NCBI GenBank assembly: GCA_025929805.1
Contig: JAICPP010000003.1
Span: 1-33,069 of the forward strand
DNA from: Gemmatimonadales bacterium
GTDB taxonomy: Bacteria; Gemmatimonadota; Gemmatimonadetes; Gemmatimonadales; GWC2-71-9
Direction of reading: 5' to 3'
DNA: 33,069 nucleotides
Shown here: positions 15,800-24,723 of the stretch, piece after piece
How positions within the stretch are numbered: position 1 is the first letter of the stretch
Layout: each line of letters opens with the position of its first letter
Notes under the pieces: model-generated
Seen by the model: only the letters and a program-made list of their open reading frames with translations
The model's database searches: none
What the model was told of the DNA's origin: nothing
Position numbers and translations under genes: made by a program

Positions 15800-18700
15800 A
15801 TGTCCTTCGTCCACCTCCATACCCATAGCGAATACTCCCTGCTCGACGGGGCCAATCGAATACCCGAGCTCGTAGCCCATGTCAAAAAGCTCGGCATGGA
15901 TGGTCTCGCTGTTACCGATCACGGAAACATGCACGCCGCCTGGGACTTCTACGAAGAAGCCAGGCGGCAGCAGATCCGCCCGATCCTGGGCTTCGAAGCT
16001 TATCTGGCGTTTGGCTCACGCAGTCTTCGGGAAAAGCCGCAATGGGCGCCGGCACCCTACAGCCACCTGGTCCTGCTGGCTCGCAATCAGGAAGGATACA
16101 AGAACCTGGTCCGTCTTACCTCGATCGGGTTCATCGAGGGATTTTACCGGCGCCCCAGGATCGACAAGGACGTGCTGGCGGAGCACTCCGGCGGCCTGAT
16201 CTGTCTCGCCGCCTGCCTGTCCGGCGAGGTGGCGCTCTACCTGCGTCTAGGAAAGTTCGAGGAGGCGCGCAAGAGCGCTGAGTGGTTCAGCCGAACGTTC
16301 GGCAGCGACGGCTTCTGGCTGGAGATCCAGCAGCACGGCATTGCAGAAGAGCGGCAGGTCACCGAAGGCATGCTGCGCCTGGGCCACGAGCTTGGCATCG
16401 GAGTAGTCGCCACCAACGATGCCCACTACCTGCGGCGGGAGGATGCCGAAGCGCACGACGTGTTGTTGGCCATCGGCACTGCCAGTGATCTGGATGACCC
16501 CAAGCGGTTCCGCTTCCTGGGGCAGGAGTCCTACGTAAAATCCGAAGCGGAGATGCGGGCACTCTTCCCCGCAAATCCCGAGACTCTGAGCAACACCGTC
16601 AGGGTTGCCGACCTGTGCGAGTTCGATTTCGAGAAACGGTACTTCCTTCCGGTATTTCCTCGCCCGGAGTCGTTCGCGAGCGACGAGGAGCTGCTCTCGC
16701 ATCTCGCCACCAGTGGGGCGGAGCAACGCTATGGTTCGCCTCTTCCCGCCGCCGTGCGGGAACGCCTCATGTACGAGCTCGAGGTGATCGAACGGGCAGG
16801 GTACGCCGGCTACTTCCTCATCGTCCAGGATTTCATCGCGGCCGCGCGGGAGCGCGGCATACCGGTGGGCCCCGGCCGCGGCTCGGTCGCGGGCTCGCTG
16901 GTGGCGTACGCGTTGGGGATCACCAATGTATGCCCCTTGAAGTTCGACCTGCTGTTCGAGCGGTTTCTGAATCCAGAGCGGGTCTCCATGCCCGACATCG
17001 ACGTGGATTTCTGTTTCGAACGGCGAGGCGAGGTCATCGACTACGTCCGGGAACGTTATGGCCGCGAGAGCGTGGGCCAGATCGTCACCTTCGGCACGAT
17101 GAAGGCGCGCGCCGCGGTGAAGGACGTCGCCCGGGTTCTCCGGATCCCTCCCGGAGAGGCAGACAGAATCACCAAGCTCATCCCATCCGGACCGGCATAC
17201 AGCCTCACCATCAGGGACGCCGAGAAGAAGATCGACGAGCTGCGTGATCTGGTAAAGGCGAATCCGGTGTATGGACGCCTGGTCGACCTGAGCTCGCGCA
17301 TCGAGGGAATCTCCCGGCACATGTCGGTGCACGCGGCTGGAGTCGTCATCGCGCCAGGACCGTTGTGGGAGTACGTGCCGGTATGCACCGCGCCCACCAA
17401 AGGCGCGGGAGCCCCCACCGAGGGAGAAGAGTCCATCATCACCCAGTACGAGATGGGTGCCCTGGAAAAAGTCGGCATGCTCAAGATGGACATGCTCGGG
17501 CTCAAGACGCTTACGGTCATCCATGACGCCGTGAATATGATTGCCGTCCGGCATGGATCTGCGCCCTCCATGGATGACATCGCGTTGGACGATCCCGCGG
17601 TGTACGAGCTGTTGCGGCAAGGAAGAACCGCCGGGGTATTCCAGTTCGAATCCCCTCTCGCCACCGACACGCTGCGGGCTATGAAGTGCGACCGGTTCGA
17701 CGACCTGGTGGCCAGTAACGCACTCTTGCGTCCGGGACCGCTCGACGCAGGCATGCACACCGTCTTCATCCGCAGAAAGCTGGGGCAGGAGAAGGTCACC
17801 TATCCCCATCCATCGCTCAGGGATATCCTGGAGCCCACCTACGGCGTCATCACCTATCAGGAACAGGTGATGCGCATCGCTAACGTGCTCGCGGGATTCA
17901 GCCTGGCAGAAGCGGATGTTCTGCGGAAAGCGGTAGGCAAGAAGGACGCGGAGCTGATTCGAAAGGAGCTGGGGAAGTTCTGCGAGCGGGCCCGGGCACT
18001 GGGCCATCCGGGAAAGCTGGTGGACGATCTCGCCGCCCAGATCGAGACCTTTGGTCGCTACGGTTTCAACAAGTCCCACTCGGTTGCCTACTCGATCCTG
18101 TCCTATCAGACCGCTTGGCTCAAGGCGCACCGTCCTGCCGAGTTCATGGCGGCGCTCCTCTCCTCGGAGATCGGTAATACCGATAAGGTCGTACAATACA
18201 TCAATGAAGCCCGCGAGCTGGGCCTCGAGATCCTGCCGCCCGACGTGAACGAGTCCGGATTCAAGTTCACGGTGATCGGGGAGCACAGGATCCGGTTCGG
18301 GCTGGGCGCCATCCGCAATGTGGGTGAGGGAGCCATTGCTTCGATCATCGCCGGCCGGGAAACGGCGCCCTACCGTACCATTGCACAGCTGGTGGAGCAG
18401 ATCGATCTCCGGCTCTGCAACAAGCGGGTGCTTGAATCTCTGGTGGCGGCAGGCGCCTGCGATTCTCTCGGCGGCCATCGCAAGCAGCTGATCGAAGCGC
18501 TGGAACCGGCCTTGGCCGAAGCACAGCTCATCCAGGCGGAACGCGAAGCGGGACAGGGATCGCTGTTCGGAGACGGCGGGACGAGCGGAAGCGGCGGACA
18601 AAGCGGAACGGTTCCGGCCGCTCATTCCGCTCCCTCCGCTTCTTCCGCCTTGCCCGACATTCCAGCATGGACCGAGGCCGAGCGGCTGGCCAAAGAGAAG

Positions 18701-19324
18701 GAGGTGCTCGGCTTCTTCATCTCGGGCCATCCCCTGGAGCGCTTCCGAGCGGAAGTCGAGCTCTTTGGCACCCGGACCACGGCAACACTGGGGGCATGGG
18801 GCGAGCAGCAGGTGAGCGTCGCCGCTGTCGTTACCGGGGTCAAACGTCAGATCTCCAAGAAGACTGGCAAGGAGTACGCCCGCCTCGTTCTGGAAGACTT
18901 CCACGGCACGGCGGAGGCCATCGTCTTTCCTGAGGCATGGGCCAAGCTCAACCAGATCATCCGGCCTGATTCGGCTCTACTGCTGACCGGCGGATACAGC
19001 GACCGCGATCGCGGCGACGATCAGGCGCCGTTCATCGTGGAGAATGCCGGGCCGCTCGAGGAGCTCAAATCATCCGGGGCCCTGGCGTTGAGCCTGCGCT
19101 GGAAAGCGCCGTCGGCGCCCGAGCCCGCCGCGCTCAAGGAGGTTGTGGCGTTGTGTTCGGCCCATCCCGGCCCGACGCCACTCTATATTGAGTGGAGCGA
19201 CGGCAACGGGGAGGCGGTTCGTCTCCGATCCCGGCGCGTCCGCGTCGCGGCGGAAGACGACCTCATTCGGGCCCTCAGGAATGTGCTGGGCGCCGAGTCC
19301 GTCCACTACGTCAAGGCGGGATGA
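15800..19324 (+). CDS. dnaE: DNA polymerase III alpha subunit with PHP domain
   Basis: FVHLHTHSEYSLLDGANRI, GPGRGSVAGSLVAYALGIT, MPDIDVDFCFERRGEVIDYV, FGRYGFNKSHSVAYSILSYQTAWLKAHRPAEFMAALL. Confidence 0.97.
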   Translation: MSFVHLHTHSEYSLLDGANRIPELVAHVKKLGMDGLAVTDHGNMHAAWDFYEEARRQQIRPILGFEAYLAFGSRSLREKPQWAPAPYSHLVLLARNQEGYKNLVRLTSIGFIEGFYRRPRIDKDVLAEHSGGLICLAACLSGEVALYLRLGKFEEARKSAEWFSRTFGSDGFWLEIQQHGIAEERQVTEGMLRLGHELGIGVVATNDAHYLRREDAEAHDVLLAIGTASDLDDPKRFRFLGQESYVKSEAEMRALFPANPETLSNTVRVADLCEFDFEKRYFLPVFPRPESFASDEELLSHLATSGAEQRYGSPLPAAVRERLMYELEVIERAGYAGYFLIVQDFIAAARERGIPVGPGRGSVAGSLVAYALGITNVCPLKFDLLFERFLNPERVSMPDIDVDFCFERRGEVIDYVRERYGRESVGQIVTFGTMKARAAVKDVARVLRIPPGEADRITKLIPSGPAYSLTIRDAEKKIDELRDLVKANPVYGRLVDLSSRIEGISRHMSVHAAGVVIAPGPLWEYVPVCTAPTKGAGAPTEGEESIITQYEMGALEKVGMLKMDMLGLKTLTVIHDAVNMIAVRHGSAPSMDDIALDDPAVYELLRQGRTAGVFQFESPLATDTLRAMKCDRFDDLVASNALLRPGPLDAGMHTVFIRRKLGQEKVTYPHPSLRDILEPTYGVITYQEQVMRIANVLAGFSLAEADVLRKAVGKKDAELIRKELGKFCERARALGHPGKLVDDLAAQIETFGRYGFNKSHSVAYSILSYQTAWLKAHRPAEFMAALLSSEIGNTDKVVQYINEARELGLEILPPDVNESGFKFTVIGEHRIRFGLGAIRNVGEGAIASIIAGRETAPYRTIAQLVEQIDLRLCNKRVLESLVAAGACDSLGGHRKQLIEALEPALAEAQLIQAEREAGQGSLFGDGGTSGSGGQSGTVPAAHSAPSASSALPDIPAWTEAERLAKEKEVLGFFISGHPLERFRAEVELFGTRTTATLGAWGEQQVSVAAVVTGVKRQISKKTGKEYARLVLEDFHGTAEAIVFPEAWAKLNQIIRPDSALLLTGGYSDRDRGDDQAPFIVENAGPLEELKSSGALALSLRWKAPSAPEPAALKEVVALCSAHPGPTPLYIEWSDGNGEAVRLRSRRVRVAAEDDLIRALRNVLGAESVHYVKAG
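18576..18657. repeat. In-frame nonameric inverted repeat inside dnaE
   Basis: Left GCGGGACGA|GCGGAAGCG|GCGGACAAA|GCGGAACGG (18576-18611). Right CCGC|TCATTCCGC|TCCCTCCGC|TTCTTCCGC|CTTGCCCGA (18618-18657). Confidence 0.8.
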
Positions 19325-20292
19325 CCCCGATGGCTTCGGCCTACACCCTGGAGTTCGAGAAACCACTGCTGGAGCTGGAGCGACAGATCGATGATTTGAA
19401 ACGGATCGGGAGTGAACGCCAGATCGACATCGATGGTGAGCTGGAGGGACTCACCAACAAGCTGGAATCACTTCGAGCAGAGATCTACCGAAATCTGACC
19501 CCCTTCCAACGGGTCATGGTTGCCCGACATCCCCGCCGCCCGTACACGCTCGATTATCTGAGCACCATCTTCACCGATTTCATCGAACTGCACGGGGACC
19601 GGCTCTACATGGACGACCCCGCGATCGTGGGCGGTTGGGCCCGGCTGGGTGGGGTTTCGGTCATGGTCTTGGGGCATCAGAAAGGGAGGGACACCAAGGA
19701 GAATCTGAAGCGGAACTTCGGTATGCCGCACCCGGAGGGATACCGAAAGGCACTTCGCCTCATGAAGCTCGCGGCCAAGTTCGGTGCTCCGGTCATCACG
19801 CTGATCGATACGCCTGGCGCATACCCTGGTCTGGGTGCGGAAGAGCGGGGACAATCCGAGGCGTTGGCCAGGAACATCCTCGAAATGTCGTGTCTTCCTA
19901 CGTCCGTCATCGCTGTAGTCATCGGGGAGGGTGGTTCGGGTGGCGCACTCGCGCTGGGCGTGGCGGACCGGGTGTTGATGCTGGAGAACTCGGTCTACTC
20001 GGTGATCTCCCCCGAAGGCTGCGCGGCCATTCTCTGGAAAGACGCCACCCAACGGGAACGTGCCGCCGAGGCGCTCCGAATCACCGCCGAGGATCTCCTG
20101 CGATTCAAGGTCATCGACGAGATCATCAAGGAGCCCGTCGGAGGAGCCCACGTGGATCCCGACACTGCCGGAGAAGCCTTGCGGGAGGCGCTGATCCGCC
20201 ACCTCACCGAGCTGCGCAAGATCAAGCCCGAGAAACTGGTGCGACGCCGGGCCGAGAAATATGCCGCGATAGGCGCGTTCACCGAGGCATGA
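19321..20292 (+). CDS. accA: Acetyl-CoA carboxylase carboxyltransferase subunit alpha
   Basis: [75 protein letters not shown]-type core. ATGA overlap with the dnaE stop. Confidence 0.96.
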   Translation: [323 protein letters not shown]

Positions 20293-21212
20293 TGAGCCAA
20301 ACAGTCGAAGTCCGGTTCAAGGGAACCCGCAAGGCCTACTTCCTCTGGGAAGATGAGACCGACCCCATTCGGGTGAAGGATGCCGTAGTAGTAGAGGTCG
20401 AGCGTGGGCGTGACCTCGGGCGGGTGACGGCGGTGGGGGACGTTGCCTCGAAGAAGTGCGGCGGTTGCACCAGCTGCGCCGTTGGGGAGACCACCGAGGA
20501 GCCGGCCACGCTCAAGCCGGTTATCCGGCGTGCCACCGCCGAGGACCTCAAGGTTCATCAGGAGATCAGACTGTCGGAGGAAGAGGTGCGGCAAAAGGTG
20601 ATCCAGCGGGTGCGAGCGCACGAGCTGTTGATGAAGGTGAGCGACACCGAGTGGCAGTGGGACCGGAACAAGTTGACGATCTACTTTACCGCCGACAAAC
20701 GGGTCGATTTCCGTGCCCTGGTGAGGGACTTGGCGTCGCTCTTCCGCACCCGGATCGAGCTGCGGCAGATCGGGGTCCGCGACGAGGCTGCCCGCCTGTC
20801 CGGGGTAGGGCGCTGCGGCAGGGAGTACTGCTGCTCCACCTGGCTCAAGGAGCTTTCCCCGGTCAACCTCGGGCTGGCCAAGGACCAGCACCTCTCGCTG
20901 AACCCCTCCCAGATCTCCGGCGGCTGCGGCAGACTGCTCTGCTGCCTCAAATACGAGCACGATTTCTACGTCACCACCCGTAAGCGCTTTCCAAAGGAAG
21001 GAAAGACGCTCAAGACGGCGGCCGGCGCGGAGAAGGTGATTGCGGTCGATATTTTTCGGGAGCGGGTTTTCCTCCGCAGCGACGAGCACGGCTCCCGAAT
21101 CATTCCCCTCGCCCAACTGCGAGAAGAGATGGATCGCCTCGGCGAAGTGTTCCCCGTCAGTGAGTCACGCGCTCAGCGAGCCAGCACGAAGCACCCCGAG
21201 GCACCAAGCTGA
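20289..21212 (+). CDS. ricT: PSP1-domain / RicT-type regulatory protein
   Basis: YFTADKRVDFRALVRDLASLFRTRIELRQIGVRDEA, GRCGREYCCSTWL, SQISGGCGRLLCCLKYE. Start overlaps the accA stop; the longer ORF from 19635 is a shadow extension over accA. Confidence 0.9.
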   Translation: MMSQTVEVRFKGTRKAYFLWEDETDPIRVKDAVVVEVERGRDLGRVTAVGDVASKKCGGCTSCAVGETTEEPATLKPVIRRATAEDLKVHQEIRLSEEEVRQKVIQRVRAHELLMKVSDTEWQWDRNKLTIYFTADKRVDFRALVRDLASLFRTRIELRQIGVRDEAARLSGVGRCGREYCCSTWLKELSPVNLGLAKDQHLSLNPSQISGGCGRLLCCLKYEHDFYVTTRKRFPKEGKTLKTAAGAEKVIAVDIFRERVFLRSDEHGSRIIPLAQLREEMDRLGEVFPVSESRAQRASTKHPEAPS

Positions 21213-21227
21213 AGCGGCCGCGGACAA

Positions 21228-21374
21228 ACGCAGATGACGTAGATTCACTCATTTGATAGAGCACAACAGAGTGGTTGAAGGAGTACCCCGCCCGTCGTCT
21301 TCATCACCCTGCAAAGCAGTGTTCATCCGGGTTCGGGAACCCGCGAAGCGGGTGTGCTCCGTTGATCTGCGGTT
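21228..21374. repeat. Candidate degenerate inverted repeat with nested hairpin between ricT and metG
   Basis: ACGCAGATG|ACGTAGATT (21228-21245) versus the reverse complement of ..CTCCGTTGATCTGCGG. Inner perfect hairpin ACCCGC-GAA-GCGGGT (21339-21353). Confidence 0.5.
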
Positions 21375-21410
21375 AGACTACAGGGGATTCGTTATCTCAG
21401 GGAGAGCTGA

Positions 21411-22925
21411 TTGCCCAAGTTTTATCTGACAACCGCGATCGATTACTCCAACGGCGATCCGCACCTGGGACACGCCCTGGAAAAGGTCGGCGCCGATGCC
21501 ATTGCGCGGTATCGGCGGCTGCGGGGTGATCGGGTCCACTTCCTGATGGGAATGGACGAGCATAGCCAGTCGGTGCTCCAGGCAGCGGCCCGCGCTGGCA
21601 TGCAGCCCAACGAGTGGGTAGATCGGATGGCCGACCGGTTCCAGGAGTTCTGGCAACGCCTGGAGTGTACGAACGATGACTGGATCCGTACCACCGAGCC
21701 GCGCCATGCCGCCGCGGTTACCGAGCTGCTACGGCGGATTCAGCGGCTCCATCCCGACGACCTGTACGTCGCGGAATACGAGGGTCTTTACTGCACCGGC
21801 TGTGAGGAATTCAAGCAGGAAAGTCAGATCGTAAACGGGCACTGCATCGAGCACCCCACCCTGGAGCTCATTCCCACCCGCGAGCGCAACCACTTCTTCC
21901 GGCTCAGTGGTTATCGCGATCGCGTGCTCGAGCTGATTAGGGCGGGCCAGTTCAGGGTCGATCCCGCAATCCGCCGCAATGAGGTCTTGCGGCTGCTCGA
22001 GAGCGGGTTGCAGGACATTTCGGTCTCTCGACTCCGGCAGCCCTGGGGAATTCCCTTCCCCGGCGACCCTGAGCAGACGGTCTATGTCTGGTTCGATGCG
22101 TTGATCAATTACCTCTCGGCGACGGGGTTTCCCGGGTCGGGCTTTGAACGTCTCTGGCCCACTGACCTGCATGTGATCGGAAAGGGGATTACCCGTTTTC
22201 ACTGCGTGGTCTGGCCGGCCATGCTGCTCAGCGCCGGGCTCGAGCTACCGCGGCAGGTGTGGGCGCACGGCTACGTGCAATGGGAAGGCGCCAAGATGTC
22301 GAAGACCAGTGGCACCGCCGTGACTCTCGACGAGGCCATCGACCGTCACGGGCCCGATTCACTCAGGTATTTCCTGCTCCGCGAGGTTGGCTTCGAGGCC
22401 GATGGCAACTTTACCTGGGAACGATTCGACGAGCGCTACACATCGGATCTCGCCGACGGGCTGGGGAATCTGGTCTCCAGAACGCTGGCGATGCTCACCA
22501 AGTACCGGGATGGGATAGTGCCGCCCGCTTCCGCCATCACCGAGCTGGATCGTACGGGGCTGCAGGCGCTCGCCCAATACACTCGCGCAATGGACGCTCT
22601 CGACCTTCGCGCCGGGGCCGAAGCCGCATGGGAACTAGTGTCGTCCGCCAATCTCTACGTGCAACAGACTGCACCCTGGGCCCTGGCAAAAGCAGGTAGA
22701 TCCGACGAGCTGGATCAATCGCTGGCCGCCTTGGCCCGCGTGCTGGGGCGGCTGGCGATTTTAACCAGCCCATTCATTCCAGGGAAGGCTCAGGCCATCT
22801 GGCACATGCTGGGGATGGAGGGAACGGTGGCCGCGGTGCAGTGGGAGTCGGCGGAGCAAACTCCGGTAACAGGCCGGAGAGTTCGCCGGTCCGACGTCCT
22901 GTTTCCCAAGCCCGCGAGCGTGTAG
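21411..22925 (+). CDS. metG: Methionyl-tRNA synthetase
   Basis: FYLTTAIDYSNGDPHLGHALEKVGADAIARYRR, YVWFDALINYLSATGFP, KMSKTSGTAVT; TTG start. Confidence 0.95.
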   Translation: MPKFYLTTAIDYSNGDPHLGHALEKVGADAIARYRRLRGDRVHFLMGMDEHSQSVLQAAARAGMQPNEWVDRMADRFQEFWQRLECTNDDWIRTTEPRHAAAVTELLRRIQRLHPDDLYVAEYEGLYCTGCEEFKQESQIVNGHCIEHPTLELIPTRERNHFFRLSGYRDRVLELIRAGQFRVDPAIRRNEVLRLLESGLQDISVSRLRQPWGIPFPGDPEQTVYVWFDALINYLSATGFPGSGFERLWPTDLHVIGKGITRFHCVVWPAMLLSAGLELPRQVWAHGYVQWEGAKMSKTSGTAVTLDEAIDRHGPDSLRYFLLREVGFEADGNFTWERFDERYTSDLADGLGNLVSRTLAMLTKYRDGIVPPASAITELDRTGLQALAQYTRAMDALDLRAGAEAAWELVSSANLYVQQTAPWALAKAGRSDELDQSLAALARVLGRLAILTSPFIPGKAQAIWHMLGMEGTVAAVQWESAEQTPVTGRRVRRSDVLFPKPASV

Positions 22926-23105
22926 AAGTTACCGGATATTCTTGCGAAACTATTTGACAGTGAAAGAGTTATCACTCAATTGACCTCTTGACAATCCTTA
23001 TCGCCGTGAGCCACCTTAGCTTTGAAGGGCGAGCAGACCGGCAGAGGCAGAACCGCCGATCAGCTGCCGGAGGTTTTGAGGAACGTCAGGTACGAGGTGC
23101 GTGTC

Positions 23106-24029
23106 ATGGCCAAACGCCGTTGGACTCTGGTTCTTGTCCCCCACGGGTCGGAGCCCTCGCGTATTGTCGAGGTCTCCTACGGCGTGCTGCGCCTCGCTGC
23201 CCTGGTGGTCGGGGGGATTGTGGTTTTAGCCCTCATGGCGGGTTATGCCACCATCTCTCATACGACTGACCTGTCGCGCGCCGCTCGCTTGCAGGAGGAG
23301 AATGCCTCACTGGCCCGGGAGATCGGCGATTTGCACGGACGGCTGGTCAGCCTGGCCGACACCCTCAGCACCATTTCCCAACGCGATGCCCGGATCCGGG
23401 TCCTAGCGAACCTCGAACCGATCGATCCCCAGGTCCAAGCGGCCGGCATCGGTGGCCCGGGCACGTCTGAGTTGAGCCTGACCGGCCTTACCGGATTGCC
23501 CCGGCGTACCGCTGAAGTGCGGGTCGACCTCAGCGCCTTGATTCGGCGAGCCAACCTGCTGGCCTCGTCGTTCAAGGAAGCCGCCGACAGTCTGGCGCTG
23601 CACAGCGCCAGGCTTGCCGCTACCCCGTCGATCATGCCGACTCAGGGCTGGCTCACCAGCGCGTTCTCGTCCATGCGCTCCCATCCGATTTTGCACATGG
23701 CGCGACCGCACGAAGGGATCGACGTTACCGCACCCATGGGCAGCCCGATTGAGGCGCCTGCCGCAGGGGTGGTCAGCGACGCCGGTTGGGAGAACGGTTA
23801 CGGCAATACCATCACGATCAATCACGGGTTCGGTATCGTGACCAAGTTCGCCCATGCCTCCAAGCTCCTGGTCAAGACCGGCCAGCGGGTCTCGCGGGGA
23901 CAGAAAATCGCCCTGGTGGGCAACTCCGGTCTCGCCACCGGACCACACCTGCATTACGAGGTGCACGTGAACGGCCGGCCGGTGAATCCGTTGAAGTACG
24001 TGTTGCCGGAGGGGGTTGTGACGGATTAG
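23106..24029 (+). CDS. M23-family peptidoglycan endopeptidase with TM and coiled coil
   Basis: RPHEGIDVTAPMGSPIEAPAAGVVSDAGWENGYGNTITINHGFGIVTKFAHASK...GNSGLATGPHLHYEVHVNGRPVNPLKYV. Confidence 0.93.
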   Translation: MAKRRWTLVLVPHGSEPSRIVEVSYGVLRLAALVVGGIVVLALMAGYATISHTTDLSRAARLQEENASLAREIGDLHGRLVSLADTLSTISQRDARIRVLANLEPIDPQVQAAGIGGPGTSELSLTGLTGLPRRTAEVRVDLSALIRRANLLASSFKEAADSLALHSARLAATPSIMPTQGWLTSAFSSMRSHPILHMARPHEGIDVTAPMGSPIEAPAAGVVSDAGWENGYGNTITINHGFGIVTKFAHASKLLVKTGQRVSRGQKIALVGNSGLATGPHLHYEVHVNGRPVNPLKYVLPEGVVTD

Positions 24030-24127
24030 GACGGGAAGGACGGAAGCAGAGAGGCTCCGAAGAGAATCCAGAACTAAAGCTCCGAGACCAACTGGTCACG
24101 GAGCTTTTTTCGTACCTCCTTCCCGTC
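24030..24127. repeat. Inverted repeat flanking the terminator between the convergent M23 and lemA genes
   Basis: Perfect 11-nt arms GACGGGAAGGA (24030-24040) / TCCTTCCCGTC (24117-24127) with further GAGAAGA/GACGAGA-like words outside. Confidence 0.65.
24076..24110 (+). terminator. Rho-independent terminator after the M23 peptidase gene
   Basis: AAAGCTCCG-A-GACC-AACT-GGTC-A-CGGAGCTTTTTT, one mismatch in the stem. Confidence 0.88.
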
Positions 24128-24142
24128 TTTTCTCGTCTCTTC

Positions 24143-24712
24143 TCAAAACGTCACCTTGGGTGCCTCAGCGGCCCCGGGAGCTGCCTCGAAGTACTCACGG
24201 GGTTTCCCCATGCCAAAGACCTTGGCCGTCAGATTATAGGGGAATCGCCGGATATACGCGTTGTATTCGCCCACTGAGGTGTTGTAGTCCTGGCGCGCGA
24301 CGGAGATCCGGTTCTCAGTGCCCTCCAGTTGATCCTGCAGCTGGCGAAAGTTGGCGCTGGACTGGAGCTGGGGATAATTCTCGGCGATTGCCAGCAGGCG
24401 TCCCAGGCCCTGGGTCAGCTGCTGATTGGCAGCAGCCATTTCAGGTACGTTGCCGGACTGCACCGCGCCACCGAGCCGCGCCCTGGCGTTGGCGATCGAA
24501 ATGAAGACGGTGTCCTCCTGCTTGGTGACCCCCTTCACGGTATTCACAAGGTTGGGAATCAGGTCTGCCCGGCGTTGCAGCTGGGTCTGGATCTGGCCCT
24601 GGGCCTGATTCACCCGCTCGTCCATCGTCTGGATCGTGTTATAGCCGCAGCCGGCAAGGAGGACAGCAACCGCAAGGAGCGGCAGATGCTTGCTTGGGGG
24701 ACGCTTCATCAC
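24143..24712 (-). CDS. lemA: LemA family protein
   Basis: GCGYNTIQTMDERVNQAQGQIQTQLQRRADLIPNLVNTVKG, AENYPQLQSSANFRQLQDQLEGTENRISVARQDYN. Confidence 0.95.
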   Translation of the reverse strand: MMKRPPSKHLPLLAVAVLLAGCGYNTIQTMDERVNQAQGQIQTQLQRRADLIPNLVNTVKGVTKQEDTVFISIANARARLGGAVQSGNVPEMAAANQQLTQGLGRLLAIAENYPQLQSSANFRQLQDQLEGTENRISVARQDYNTSVGEYNAYIRRFPYNLTAKVFGMGKPREYFEAAPGAAEAPKVTF

Positions 24713-24723
24713 TGATCTCCGAG

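Noticed and set aside
16247-18904. 885-aa minus-strand ORF antisense to dnaE
   Set aside because: The plus-strand DnaE is unambiguous. The antisense protein is low-information, typical of high-GC shadow ORFs, with no recognisable motif.
19635-20288. N-terminal extension of the ricT ORF over accA
   Set aside because: Arg/Gly-rich out-of-frame translation of accA; the real RicT start is at 20289/20292.
22955-22993. Two TTGACA motifs upstream of the M23 peptidase gene as promoters
   Set aside because: Neither has a convincing -10 at 16-18 nt; a promoter is possible but not supported enough to list.
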